A stretch of 64,000 nt of DNA from UBA1181 sp045226255 (GCA_045226255.1 JBGVCG010000010.1:124001-188000); one strand, 5' to 3'; shown: positions 1-8,914, counted from the first letter of the stretch. Translations and numbers: made by a program. Notes: generated by a model from the sequence alone, not told the origin.

Positions 1-3000
1 GCTTCTTCTGCTCGATGATCTCCAGCGCCTCTTTACCGTTGCTGGCGGTGAGGACATTCAGGTAAGAGGAGAGCAACGTCTTCACGTTCTCGCAGATGAG
101 CGGGTTGTCGTCTATGACGATGGCCGTGTTGCCCGTGAGGATGGAGTAATCCTCGACGGACTTAGGTTCATCCATCTTATACGCCTCCTTGATCTCCACC
201 TTACGTTCCGACGCAGGGAGAGTGATGGTGATGATGGTTCCCAAGCCCTGCTTGCTCTCCACATCCATGGAACCGTTGTTACGCAGGATATAATTGCGGC
301 AGATACGGTATCCCAAACCGTTTCCTTCCTCGTTGTTCGTGCCCTGCGTGGAGACGGTGGACTCGCCCGCCTGCAACCGTTTCACCTGTTCGTCGGACAT
401 TCCGACACCATTGTCCTTCACGGCTATCTTGACGGTCTTATTGTCCATCCACGACAAGATGGATATGCTGCCTCCCTCCGGCGTGAACTTGATCGCATTG
501 CCCAACAGATTACGGATAACAGCCTCCAGCATACGTGGGTCGGCGAAGGCGAAATGGGTCAGGCGGATATCGGTCGTGAGCAATATGCGTTTCTTCCCCA
601 TGACATTGGAGAGGAGAAGCGTCACATTACGAATAACGGACTGCACATCCACATCCGACGGATGGCAGGTGATGTCTTCCTTCTTGGACTGCGCCCAATC
701 AAGAATCTTCAGCATCTCGTTCTGCAATGCCTTGGCGGAGTCATACGTGCTATTGGTGATGCGCTGGCGATCCTGCTCATTAAGCGTACCCGCATCGCTG
801 GAAAGGTTCTCCAATGCGCCGACGATGGCGAACATAGGGTTCTTCAGGTCGTGGGCCACAACAGAGATCAATCGGTCTTTGTCCGTAAGTGCCTCCTTCA
901 ATTCGGAGGTACGCTCGTTCACCTTCTGCTCCAACTCCTTCTTCGCATGCATCAATCTTTTGATACGCAGGAGGATAATGCTTCCGACGATAAGGGTGAT
1001 GACAAGGGCGGACAGCGCCTTGAACCACCAAGTCTCCCACCAAGGAGGCAAAACCTTTATGGAGAGCGTGATCTGTCTCGGCTGGCACTCCTTGTTGTTT
1101 CGGAACGCCTCTATGGTCAGTGTATAGTCGCCCACCGGCAAGTGGGAGAACTGCACGAATTTGTCTCCCGAGATCTCGCTCCACTCCTCCTTTAGGTTGC
1201 TGAGCTTATAGCGGTACTGGATAGGGTCGAACTCTGAATAATCGACCGCGTCGAAGTGCACGGTGATGTCCGTCTGGTCATGCTCCAAGGTCAGTTTACC
1301 CTCCCAAAGGTTGTGGTCCTTCAACGGTCCATCGCCCCGCTTCACCTTATTGTTGCCTATATATAAGTCTGAGAAGGCGAGGTAAGGAATGTCTGTGTCC
1401 ATGACAAGGTGCGCAGGGTCCAGTGTGACGAAACCGTCGTTCGTGCCGAAGTGGATCCTTCCCTTGCTGTCCTTGAAGCCGCTCCTGAAGATGAAATAGT
1501 GCAGGGCGATATTGTTTCGGCTATCGGTCAATAACCTGCAGGTCCGCTTTTTGGTGTCGATCCGTGCGATACCGTTGTCGCCCGCCGCCCAGAGGATTCC
1601 GTCATCGTCCGCCTGAATGCTATGGTAATTGCTGACCGGCACATAACTGGAGAGTTCGCACACGTTTTGTCCCGCCTTCACCTCAAAGAAACCCTTGTTG
1701 GAGGTGACATAGAAATTACCCTCTCCGTCACACGCACCATCCGCCAAGCTGAGGGTGGCGAAGCGTTGCGGGTCTAACCCCCTGACAGGGATGAGGTCGC
1801 ATTGTCCGTCACGCAGTCTCCATAGCGAGGTGGTGGTCAACACCCATGTGGTATGTTTGTCCGCATCGATGGCCTTGAACACCCATTTGTCCGGCTCCGT
1901 GGTATCATTCTTTATGATGACCTTTTCCCAGGCCTTCTCACCCTCTTTTTTGTAGAGACCGTCACCTGCGGAGCAAGCATAGAGGTTCTCTCCGTACTGG
2001 CTGACCCCGAAGTAGCATCGGCTCGACTGATGTATGCCGGAGAAGTCCTCTTTACTGATCGCCTTCGTGCCCGCATGGATGGTGTAGGTACCACCGCCCC
2101 AAGTCGGCACGATCAGGTCACCATTGTGTTTCACGACGATGGAGCATACGTTGTTGTTCTCCAACTCAACCAAGCTGATGTTCCGGAAGTCCGGCGAGAC
2201 GTAGTAGACACCGCTACCGTCCGAACCGACGATCAAATTACCCTGCTGGTCCTCCGCGATGCCCGTGCAAGCCACCTTCGGGAATCCATAGTTGCCGGAG
2301 AAGGAGACGCTTGTCATATCACTTCCCCGATAGCACCAGATGCCGGAGTTCCTTGTTCCCAGCCAGATGTTACCGTCAGGGTCGGTCGTCATGCAGTATA
2401 TCTTCCTGATTTCCAGTCCTTGCGAATTGTATGGCACAATGGAGTGGAACTGAGCCTTCTCGCTGATATCGTCGTCCGTATACCAGAGGCCGAAGCCATC
2501 GGTGGCGAACCAATAGCGGTTGTTCTTATCCTTCAGCACTTTGATGACGTTTCCGAACGGCACGTTCAGCACGGTTGGTTTCTCAATCTTCTCCTTGATA
2601 TCGAAGATCCACATCTCATGAGTCTGTGTGGTGAAAAGCAGTCTATCGTTGCTGAGCGGTATCAGATTGCAGATGAATCCGCAAGCCTCCACCGGCGGGT
2701 CACAAGCCATCAGCAACTTGCCAGAAGCGTCATAGACATAGTATTTGTCGATGGAGCCCACCCAATACCTACCGAACTTATCCACATACATGGTCTTGAT
2801 GTAGGTCTCCTTTGTGCCCTCATAGATTTTCGTATCGCTACGGAACATGTGGGTTTGCGGGTCGAATTGGAAGATTCCCCCTGTGGTCATCGCGAAGAAT
2901 CTACCGTCGTCCGCCTTATAGAAGCCCTCCGTCTCCTCGTATTTGCTGGATTTGTAGACCTCAGGCATATGGTCGTAGAGGGAATCCTTCTCCTGGTCAT

Positions 3001-3352
3001 ACTCCTCCATCAGGCCATGGTAACCACCAAGGAAGATATTGTTGTTGTCCCCCAAGTAACATATGAGGATATCCTCCCTACGCATGGTAGGGTAATCCTT
3101 CTTTTGATGATGCTTGAAGGTCTTTCCGTCGAATCGGTCGAAGCCGAAATCCGTGGCGAGCCAGAGGAATCCGTTCTGGTCGAACGTGATGTTGTACACC
3201 CGATCGGAGATGAGACCATCTTCCGTGCCGAAATGGTCAAACCGACCATATTCCTGCGCATTTGCGAGGAATGTGGCGAATAGGATTAGCGGAAGAATCG
3301 CCTTCACTTTAAGCCATCTAACAATCGATCGGTCGTCTGCCCTGTGTTCCAT
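1..3352 (-). CDS. hybrid two-component system sensor kinase (HTCS), 3' end outside window
   Basis: One-protein signalling system: a periplasmic sensor fused to histidine kinase, receiver and normally an AraC-type regulator. The first 1117 residues are in the window. I see an N-terminal hydrophobic segment at about residues 15-32, then many two-component propeller repeats with the motifs FLWLAT, IWLGT and ILWAAG. A Y_Y_Y domain follows (YRYKLSNL, HLPVGDYTL), then a membrane segment and the kinase H-box VAHDLKNP with His at about 834. The ATPase N-box (RNLLGNAIKF) and G-box (GNGLGYRICRN) are present. A receiver domain starts with IVIDDNP just before the window edge. The remaining receiver and the DNA-binding output domain lie outside. 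Such sensors usually detect oligosaccharides and control a nearby polysaccharide locus, but no SusC/SusD pair is visible here. The ATG at 3352 sits just downstream of a TATATTTG box. Confidence 0.93.
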   Translation of the reverse strand, partial: MEHRADDRSIVRWLKVKAILPLILFATFLANAQEYGRFDHFGTEDGLISDRVYNITFDQNGFLWLATDFGFDRFDGKTFKHHQKKDYPTMRREDILICYLGDNNNIFLGGYHGLMEEYDQEKDSLYDHMPEVYKSSKYEETEGFYKADDGRFFAMTTGGIFQFDPQTHMFRSDTKIYEGTKETYIKTMYVDKFGRYWVGSIDKYYVYDASGKLLMACDPPVEACGFICNLIPLSNDRLLFTTQTHEMWIFDIKEKIEKPTVLNVPFGNVIKVLKDKNNRYWFATDGFGLWYTDDDISEKAQFHSIVPYNSQGLEIRKIYCMTTDPDGNIWLGTRNSGIWCYRGSDMTSVSFSGNYGFPKVACTGIAEDQQGNLIVGSDGSGVYYVSPDFRNISLVELENNNVCSIVVKHNGDLIVPTWGGGTYTIHAGTKAISKEDFSGIHQSSRCYFGVSQYGENLYACSAGDGLYKKEGEKAWEKVIIKNDTTEPDKWVFKAIDADKHTTWVLTTTSLWRLRDGQCDLIPVRGLDPQRFATLSLADGACDGEGNFYVTSNKGFFEVKAGQNVCELSSYVPVSNYHSIQADDDGILWAAGDNGIARIDTKKRTCRLLTDSRNNIALHYFIFRSGFKDSKGRIHFGTNDGFVTLDPAHLVMDTDIPYLAFSDLYIGNNKVKRGDGPLKDHNLWEGKLTLEHDQTDITVHFDAVDYSEFDPIQYRYKLSNLKEEWSEISGDKFVQFSHLPVGDYTLTIEAFRNNKECQPRQITLSIKVLPPWWETWWFKALSALVITLIVGSIILLRIKRLMHAKKELEQKVNERTSELKEALTDKDRLISVVAHDLKNPMFAIVGALENLSSDAGTLNEQDRQRITNSTYDSAKALQNEMLKILDWAQSKKEDITCHPSDVDVQSVIRNVTLLLSNVMGKKRILLTTDIRLTHFAFADPRMLEAVIRNLLGNAIKFTPEGGSISILSWMDNKTVKIAVKDNGVGMSDEQVKRLQAGESTVSTQGTNNEEGNGLGYRICRNYILRNNGSMDVESKQGLGTIITITLPASERKVEIKEAYKMDEPKSVEDYSILTGNTAIVIDDNPLICENVKTLLSSYLNVLTASNGKEALEIIEQKK

Positions 3353-3372
3353 AGTATCAGATAAGTACAATG

Positions 3373-3380
3373 CAAATATA
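3373..3380 (-). promoter_or_regulatory. -7 box of the hybrid sensor gene
   Basis: TATATTTG on the minus strand matches the Bacteroidota TAnnTTTG -7 consensus and lies 20 bp before the ATG at 3352. No clear TTG -33 element was found. Confidence 0.5.
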
Positions 3381-3553
3381 TAAAAACGTTGTGATTCCAT
3401 CATGATTTATTCTTTTTTGATGAGTAACCACCCAATATTTGTACGTTTATTTCCACCTCCGGCACCAACTTATACCCCTCCGCTCACCAAAGATGGGGAA
3501 CAGACTCGCTTATTTCATCATTTATCGTTATTTCAGGGATGGGCGGGAAGGAA

Positions 3554-3561
3554 TAGCTTTG
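3554..3561 (+). promoter_or_regulatory. -7 box upstream of flavodoxin
   Basis: TAGCTTTG fits TAnnTTTG and lies about 70 bp before the flavodoxin ATG. The leader between them contains the AAACGTCAGTTCGACG dispersed motif and an AT-rich stretch. The -33 element is unclear. Confidence 0.45.
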
Positions 3562-3633
3562 CATTGAGTTAAGAAACGTCAGTTCGACGTAGTCAATTAA
3601 GAGTTTAAAATTAAAAATTAAAATCTATAGCGT

Positions 3634-4128
3634 ATGAAGGTTGGAATCTTTTATGGAAGTAGTACCGGAACCACGGAGGATGTCGCGGGAAGGATCGCCC
3701 AAGCGTTGAACGTGGAATCGTCCGACGTCCACAACGTGACGGAGGCGGACGCAGCCATGATCGAAGGCTATGATGTCTTAGTATTGGGAAGCTCCACGTG
3801 GGGCGTGGGAGAGTTGCAGGACGATTGGTACGATGGAATCAAGAAATTCAAGGCGGCGAACCTGCAGGGAAAGAAGGTCGCGTTGTTCGGATTGGGCGAC
3901 AGCGGGTCGTTCAGCGACACTTTCTGCGACGCCATGGGAATCATCAAGGGCGAATTGTCAGGCGCTGGCGTGACCTTCATCGGAGAGGTTCCTTCGGGCG
4001 ACTACACCTTCGATTCTTCCGTTTCGGTAGAGGGTGGAAACTTCGTGGGATTAGCCCTGGACGAGGTGAACGAGGACTACAAGACAGACGAGCGCATCAG
4101 CCGTTGGGCGTCTTCCTTGCCTCTATAA
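3634..4128 (+). CDS. fldA: flavodoxin
   Basis: Small FMN-binding electron carrier of the cytoplasm, used in place of ferredoxin, for example when iron is short. The 164 residues match a long-chain flavodoxin. It opens with the phosphate-binding loop YGSSTGTTE (about residues 8-15), continues with STWGVGELQDDW around the first isoalloxazine loop, and has GLGDSGSFSDTFCDA around the second. It is followed after 49 bp by a DUF2023 gene, a pairing common in Bacteroidota. The partner enzymes cannot be read from the sequence. Confidence 0.95.
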   Translation: MKVGIFYGSSTGTTEDVAGRIAQALNVESSDVHNVTEADAAMIEGYDVLVLGSSTWGVGELQDDWYDGIKKFKAANLQGKKVALFGLGDSGSFSDTFCDAMGIIKGELSGAGVTFIGEVPSGDYTFDSSVSVEGGNFVGLALDEVNEDYKTDERISRWASSLPL

Positions 4129-4177
4129 AAGAGGGTCTTATATAGATGATGTAAAACAAATATTCAGGAGGTAGGTT

Positions 4178-4558
4178 ATGCAAATGATAATGCCTACGGG
4201 CGAGTTTAAAGTTTTATCGAACTACATATACGAGTTCAAGAAAGGGGTTCGTAACCTGGTGCTCTACACGATGGATGTGCGCCATAAGGAGATGGCCTGC
4301 CGTCGATTGGAGGGTGCGGGCATCGATTACCTCATGCAGCGGGTCAACGACCGGAACGTGAACTTCTATTTCGGGGAGCCGGAATGCCTAAACGTTGTCC
4401 GCTCCTTCTTAGACCGTCCGTTGAACAAGCTGACGCCCGAAGAGGATTTCATATTAGGAACGCTCTTGGGATATGACCTCCGCAAGCAATGTTCAAGATT
4501 CTGCGAGCGGAAGGGTCGTCTGGCTTTTGCGTCCTCCGTCGCATCGACTGTTATTTGA
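4178..4558 (+). CDS. DUF2023 family protein, flavodoxin partner
   Basis: A 126-residue cytoplasmic protein matching the DUF2023 family, which is found beside flavodoxin genes in Bacteroidota. Typical stretches are YEFKKGVRNL, DVRHKEMACRRLE and EEDFILGTLLGYD. There is no signal peptide or membrane segment. The C-terminal end has a Cys pair (CSRFC) that could bind metal, but this is inference. The start at 4178 is fixed by a strong AGGAGGT ribosome site seven bases upstream. Function is unknown; the linkage suggests a role in flavodoxin handling or flavodoxin-dependent redox. It is cotranscribed with fldA and ends before a terminator hairpin. Confidence 0.85.
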   Translation: MQMIMPTGEFKVLSNYIYEFKKGVRNLVLYTMDVRHKEMACRRLEGAGIDYLMQRVNDRNVNFYFGEPECLNVVRSFLDRPLNKLTPEEDFILGTLLGYDLRKQCSRFCERKGRLAFASSVASTVI

Positions 4559-4648
4559 AAAAGCCTCCCCCCGCCATGGGGGGATTGTATACTGTTGCTA
4601 TCGTTCCCAAAAGGGAAAGGTTAATCTGTTTTTTGTGTTGTGTAAAGA

Positions 4649-4682
4649 AAGGGAGGAAACCCATGCGGAGATCCTCCCTTTT
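4649..4682 (+). terminator. terminator of the fldA-DUF2023 unit
   Basis: Stem AAGGGAGGA (4649-4657) pairs with TCCTCCCTT (4672-4680) and is followed by a short T-run. It lies 90 bp after the DUF2023 stop. A C-run/G-run hairpin also occurs at about 4565-4585. Confidence 0.6.
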
Positions 4683-4694
4683 AACTTACTGATT

Positions 4695-4741
4695 CTTACA
4701 TACGAAAGGAGGGTGCATCATTTCTGACGCACCCTCCTTTG
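4695..4741. terminator. 47-bp terminator repeat, copy 1 (bidirectional)
   Basis: The hairpin GGAGGGTGC...GCACCCTCC is flanked by A and T runs, so it can work on both strands. It lies 10 bp past the antitoxin stop. It is 46/47 identical to 6273-6319, in the same orientation, and the two copies bracket the toxin-antitoxin module. Confidence 0.75.
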
Positions 4742-4751
4742 CTAAACTCTT

Positions 4752-5861
4752 TTAATGTATTTTAGGAGACCTGTATGCTGAAGTGTTGTACCAATTAGCG
4801 TCATGCTTATACCTTGAAATAGCAATGGAAGGGCTAATGCCACGATTACTTGCCTCCTGAGCTATTGTCCTCACAATCTTATGCGGAGAAAGAGTGCTAC
4901 TGCCCACACGCAAGATACTTGCCCACACCTCGTCAGGTATCAACTGCTGACGGGCAAAGTCGTTCGCCTCCTTTTCTCTCGGGTCAGTGGAATAAATATT
5001 CCCCTCTATTGAGATAAAGGCTTTTTGCTCTTCGGAAAGATGTTTTTCAATATGGCATAGCTCATGCAGAATATCAAAAGCCAACTTGTCCATGTCATTA
5101 TAGCGATACGTTACCGTCAAGGCAGGATGGTTGTCCACAAAAGTACTATACGCATCAACCGGGACCTTATCCAGTTTCTCAACCTCCACATACAAAATTC
5201 CGTACTGATTTAAACAATCCTTTATGGCCTGAAGGGAAAGCGTACGGGCATTGGCCATTTCCGCAATTGATTCCGCAGCTTTTAATCCATTCCCTTTTTC
5301 ATAGCTATTCTCCACATCCGCCTTTGAAGTCGCCAACCGATTCAGGAGCAGCCATGTTTGCATATTCTTCGCATCTATTTGCACCTTCTCGCTGTGCTTG
5401 TATAGTCCAGCCACTTGTGATTTTAACGCACCGGAAGACAACATATCGAACGAGAACATTCCCTTGAGCTTCGCTACCCTTTCGAGGCAAGGAAGCGTGG
5501 ACAACCTAAGTTTCTTGTACAACAGATTCAGATTGAATATCTCGGAGCATGCCTTCTCAAAAGCGAAAGCCATTTGCTCTTCGTTTTGCTTCTCTTCCAG
5601 CGCCTTGCAATCATACACATACCCATTGTGCAGATTCATCCACGTCTTAAAAGGGATCCCCAAATGCCTTTCCAATTTCATGGCCAAGACTTCGTTGAGA
5701 TTGCGCTTCCCCTTAATAAACTCGTTGAGATGAGTGGACTGCACACCTATCACTTGGGCAAAATCCTTTTGCTTAATACCACGTTCCTGCAACTCCTCAC
5801 GCAAGATCTCTCCGGGGTGTATTGCCCTGACAGGAACTAATCTGTTACTTCTTGTTGCCAT
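4752..5861 (-). CDS. HigA-type antitoxin: XRE HTH fused to ImmA/IrrE-type metallopeptidase
   Basis: Predicted antitoxin and autorepressor with an added protease-like domain. From the ATG at 5861 it has 369 residues. A HigA-type helix-turn-helix occupies about residues 15-75 (HPGEILREEL, QKDFAQVIGV, STHLNEFIKG). The C-terminal half carries a zinc-peptidase signature, HELCHIEKH with the first His at about 266, followed by REKEANDFARQQLIP, the third-ligand region of the ImmA/IrrE family. An upstream ATG at 5876 is in frame; 5861 fits a HigA start better and gives a 17-bp overlap with the toxin. In related systems the HTH binds the operator. Whether the peptidase cleaves a partner here is not known. 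Confidence 0.88.
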   Translation of the reverse strand: MATRSNRLVPVRAIHPGEILREELQERGIKQKDFAQVIGVQSTHLNEFIKGKRNLNEVLAMKLERHLGIPFKTWMNLHNGYVYDCKALEEKQNEEQMAFAFEKACSEIFNLNLLYKKLRLSTLPCLERVAKLKGMFSFDMLSSGALKSQVAGLYKHSEKVQIDAKNMQTWLLLNRLATSKADVENSYEKGNGLKAAESIAEMANARTLSLQAIKDCLNQYGILYVEVEKLDKVPVDAYSTFVDNHPALTVTYRYNDMDKLAFDILHELCHIEKHLSEEQKAFISIEGNIYSTDPREKEANDFARQQLIPDEVWASILRVGSSTLSPHKIVRTIAQEASNRGISPSIAISRYKHDANWYNTSAYRSPKIH

Positions 5862-6177
5862 AGTGCGTATTATCAATTTCTAATAATTCTACCTCAATGC
5901 CATCATCTGTCTCTACAAACAACAGGCGTTCTACCATCCCGTTCACAAGCCTCACAGAACTTTTGGGCTCACCATGTTGATGTTTCAATTTTTCATAGTG
6001 AAGGAAACTAAATGGCTTCAGGTCTTCCGTGGAATCCACGTCATACATGATGTTCACTACCCGAATATAGCCATCGATCAGTTTCTTGTTCTTGCAAACC
6101 TGTTTATATTTTCGAGCTTTGGTTTTGCCCGTTTCGTACAATTCAGACAACGCATCATCCTTAAAGATTATCTTCAT
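5845..6177 (-). CDS. HigB/RelE-superfamily toxin
   Basis: Predicted mRNA-interferase-type toxin of 110 residues, first gene of a toxin-antitoxin operon. It has the HigB arrangement: a short N-terminal KDDALSELYETG, a middle PFSFLHYEKL, and a basic C-terminal core SSVRLVNGMVERLLFVE. The active-site residues of this branch vary, so activity is inferred from the fold and from the coupled antitoxin. The stop overlaps the start of the antitoxin gene, implying translational coupling. Toxin before antitoxin is the normal order for higBA. Confidence 0.85.
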   Translation of the reverse strand: MKIIFKDDALSELYETGKTKARKYKQVCKNKKLIDGYIRVVNIMYDVDSTEDLKPFSFLHYEKLKHQHGEPKSSVRLVNGMVERLLFVETDDGIEVELLEIDNTHYGNKK

Positions 6178-6198
6178 GCGGTGAAATGTTTTGTACTT

Positions 6199-6240
6199 AA
6201 TTACCGCAAAAATAGATAAAAATTCCCAAATCTGGTAATT
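6199..6240 (-). promoter_or_regulatory. toxin-antitoxin promoter with flanking inverted repeat (candidate operator)
   Basis: The arms AATTACC (6199-6205) and GGTAATT (6234-6240) are perfect inverted repeats 28 bp apart. A minus-strand -7 box TATTTTTG (6207-6214) lies between them. This is a natural place for the HTH antitoxin to bind and repress its own operon. The operator role is inference. Confidence 0.45.
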
Positions 6241-6272
6241 ATATAAATAAAAAAAAATAAAAGCACTGCCCC

Positions 6273-6319
6273 CTTACATACGAAAAGAGGGTGCATCATT
6301 TCTGACGCACCCTCCTTTG
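6273..6319. terminator. 47-bp terminator repeat, copy 2 (bidirectional)
   Basis: Same hairpin as 4695-4741 with one base changed. It lies 40 bp beyond the malic enzyme stop and reads as a rho-independent terminator for it (GCACCCTC followed by TTTT on the minus strand). Confidence 0.78.
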
Positions 6320-6359
6320 AACTTATTGCCGCAAGCCTATGACAGGACTTGCTTACTTA

Positions 6360-8633
6360 TTACTTACTGCTTAATTGCGCATCGATGACAGCGATGGTTG
6401 TCATGTTGACGATGTCGCGTACGGAAGCCTCCACATCCAACACGTGAACTGGCTTCTTCAGACCCATTTGAACTGGACCTACGCTCTCCGCCATGCCCAT
6501 CTGCATCAACATACGGTAAGCGATGTTGGCTGAATTCAAGCAAGGGAATACCATGGTGTTCACATCCATGCCATCGATCTTGCTGAATGGGAACTTCTCG
6601 TGACGAAGCTTCTTGTCAAGGGCGAAGTTCACCTGCATCTCACCATCCACCAAAATCTCAGGGTGGTTCTTATGCAAGTTCTCCACAGCGTCGTGTACCA
6701 AGCAAGGGTTTCCTGTGGAATCCGCACCGAAGTTAGAGTAGGACAACATTGCCATCACTGGGTGCTCGTTGAACAACTTCACCGTCTCGTTGGTCAATAC
6801 CGCGATCTCAGCCAACACGTCAGCTGATGGAGAGTCGTTCACCAAAGTATCCGCCATGAAGTAAACGCCCTTGGAAGTGTTCAGGATGTTGAGCGCCGCG
6901 ATGTTCGTGACACCCTCACGCATTCCGATGATATCCATAGCAGGCTTGATAGCCTCCATGTAGCGGGTATATGAACCGGTGATCATAGCGTCCGCCTCAC
7001 CCATCTCCACCATCATGGCGCCGAAGTAGTTGCGGTCGTACATCTTCTCGTTCGCCTCAGAGTAGGTGTAACCCTTGCGGGCCAACTTCTCGGAGAGGTA
7101 TTTAGCGTAACGGTTGCGGCGAGACTCCTCACGGTCGTGACGGAGGTTGATGATCTCGATGCCCTCGATGTCGATACCGTTCTCTTTCGCAATCTTAGCG
7201 ATACGCTCCTCGTTACCCAAGAGGATAGGGATACAGATGCCCTCTTTCTTCGTCGTGGAAGCGGCCTGTAATGTATTAGGGGTGTTAGCCTCCGTGAAGA
7301 CCACACGTTTAGGATTTGCCTTAGCGGCCTCGGTCAACGAACCGATCAACGTGTTGTCCAATCCCATGCGGGCGCGGAGCTCAGCCTTGTATTCATTCCA
7401 GTTGGTGATGTTCTTGCGAGCCACACCTGATTCCATAGCCGCCTTAGCGACTGCTGGAGCGACTGTCTCGAGCAAACGTGGGTCGAATGCCGTAGGGATG
7501 ATATAGTCAGGGCCGAACTTCATCTTCTTGTTGCCGTAAGCGATGGAAACAGCCTCAGGCACTGGTTGCTTAGCCAAATCGGCCAAAGCGTGCACAGCAG
7601 CCAGCTTCATCTCCTCGTTGATGGCCTTAGCGTGGGTATCCAACGCACCACGGAAGATATAAGGGAATCCTAACACGTTATTGATTTGGTTCGGATAGTC
7701 TGAACGACCCGTACCGCAGATTACGTCTGGGCGGGAAGCCTTCGCATCCTCGTAAGAGATCTCTGGCGTAGGGTTCGCCAATGCGAAGACGATAGGGTTC
7801 TTGGCCATTGAACGAACCATGTCTTGGCTCAACACGTTACCCTTGGAAAGACCCAAGAATACGTCCGCGTCCTTAACAGCCTCCGCCAACGTCGTGATGT
7901 CACGGCTAGTGGCGAAAGGTTTCTTTCTGTCGTTCAAGTCTGTTCTCTTGGTGTTGATGACACCCTTGGAGTCGCACATCACGATGTTCTCCAAACGGGC
8001 ACCCAACGCCATATAAAGTTTCGTGCACGAGTTGGCTGCGGCACCGGCACCATTCACCACGATCTTCACATTCTCGATCTTCTTGCCGACCAATTCCAAT
8101 GCGTTCACCAAAGCGGCTGAAGAGATGATCGCCGTACCGTGCTGGTCGTCGTGCATCAACGGAATGTCCAACTCAGCCTTCAAACGATCCTCGATCTCGA
8201 AGCACTCAGGAGCCTTGATGTCCTCCAAATTGATACCACCGAACGTAGGCGCGATTGCTTTGACCGTCTGGCAGAACTTGTCGATGTCCTTCTCATTCAC
8301 CTCAATATCGAACACGTCGATGTCAGCAAAGATCTTGAACAAGAGGCCCTTACCTTCCATAACCGGCTTGCCTGCCTCAGCGCCTATGTCGCCAAGACCC
8401 AAGACCGCCGTTCCGTTAGAAATCACAGCGACCAAATTACCCTTGGCGGTGTAATCGTACGCCTTGTGTTGGTCTTTCTGGATCTCCAAACATGGCTCTG
8501 CCACACCTGGAGAATAAGCCAATGCCAAATCCCTCTGGGTGGCTGTCGGCTTGGTTGGAACTACTTGGACCTTTCCTGGTCTTCCCTCCGCATGATACCT
8601 TAACGCATCTGATTGTTTTTTCTCGTCACTCAT
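6360..8633 (-). CDS. maeB: NADP-dependent malic enzyme with C-terminal phosphotransacetylase-like domain
   Basis: Oxidative decarboxylation of malate to pyruvate with formation of NADPH, in the cytoplasm. At 757 residues it has the MaeB layout. The malic enzyme part covers about residues 1-430, with LALAYSPGVAEPC, LGDIGAEAGKPVMEGK, the nucleotide loop VNGAGAAANS and FALANPTPEI. A phosphotransacetylase-like domain covers about 440-757 (VFTEANTPNTL, ADAMITGSYTRY, NILNTSKGVYFMADT). In MaeB proteins the second domain is regulatory, sensing acetyl-CoA, rather than catalytic. The gene is monocistronic, with a minus-strand promoter at about 8678-8711 and the repeat terminator 40 bp downstream. Confidence 0.95.
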   Translation of the reverse strand: MSDEKKQSDALRYHAEGRPGKVQVVPTKPTATQRDLALAYSPGVAEPCLEIQKDQHKAYDYTAKGNLVAVISNGTAVLGLGDIGAEAGKPVMEGKGLLFKIFADIDVFDIEVNEKDIDKFCQTVKAIAPTFGGINLEDIKAPECFEIEDRLKAELDIPLMHDDQHGTAIISSAALVNALELVGKKIENVKIVVNGAGAAANSCTKLYMALGARLENIVMCDSKGVINTKRTDLNDRKKPFATSRDITTLAEAVKDADVFLGLSKGNVLSQDMVRSMAKNPIVFALANPTPEISYEDAKASRPDVICGTGRSDYPNQINNVLGFPYIFRGALDTHAKAINEEMKLAAVHALADLAKQPVPEAVSIAYGNKKMKFGPDYIIPTAFDPRLLETVAPAVAKAAMESGVARKNITNWNEYKAELRARMGLDNTLIGSLTEAAKANPKRVVFTEANTPNTLQAASTTKKEGICIPILLGNEERIAKIAKENGIDIEGIEIINLRHDREESRRNRYAKYLSEKLARKGYTYSEANEKMYDRNYFGAMMVEMGEADAMITGSYTRYMEAIKPAMDIIGMREGVTNIAALNILNTSKGVYFMADTLVNDSPSADVLAEIAVLTNETVKLFNEHPVMAMLSYSNFGADSTGNPCLVHDAVENLHKNHPEILVDGEMQVNFALDKKLRHEKFPFSKIDGMDVNTMVFPCLNSANIAYRMLMQMGMAESVGPVQMGLKKPVHVLDVEASVRDIVNMTTIAVIDAQLSSK

Positions 8634-8677
8634 AATATTTCGTCAATTATGTTTTTCAACATACTTTAAATTTTCCG

Positions 8678-8685
8678 CGAAGATA
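8678..8685 (-). promoter_or_regulatory. -7 box of malic enzyme gene
   Basis: TATCTTCG on the minus strand is one base from TAnnTTTG and has a TTG just over 20 bp upstream (at about 8706-8708). It lies 45 bp from the ATG. The 8634-8944 gap holds this promoter and the plus-strand promoter at 8915; no gene was seen in it. Confidence 0.5.
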
Positions 8686-8914
8686 ATAAAAATTCCTTTT
8701 GCGTCCCAATTCCTTTCTTTTTTATGTTAAATAATGTCATTTGTTTACAGAATGATAGTTATTGCAAAACTAATATGATAAAATGAGAGAAGGATTTCAT
8801 TCTCTTCCAAGTGACACTTTTCAGGGAGAACCGCCCCTTTCAATACCAACAAATAGGGATGCCGACTTCTAGAAATACCAATTATTCACGATGACCCACG
8901 ATAGGCTGAGCGCC

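Noticed and set aside
1853..3283. 476-codon open frame on the plus strand
   Set aside because: It lies antisense to the propeller region of the hybrid sensor, whose domains read clearly on the minus strand. No family features in the plus frame.
4560..4600. C-run/G-run hairpin after DUF2023 as another REP copy
   Set aside because: It has no TTCCGT head and no ATTCCAT loop, so it does not match the RAYT-linked repeats.
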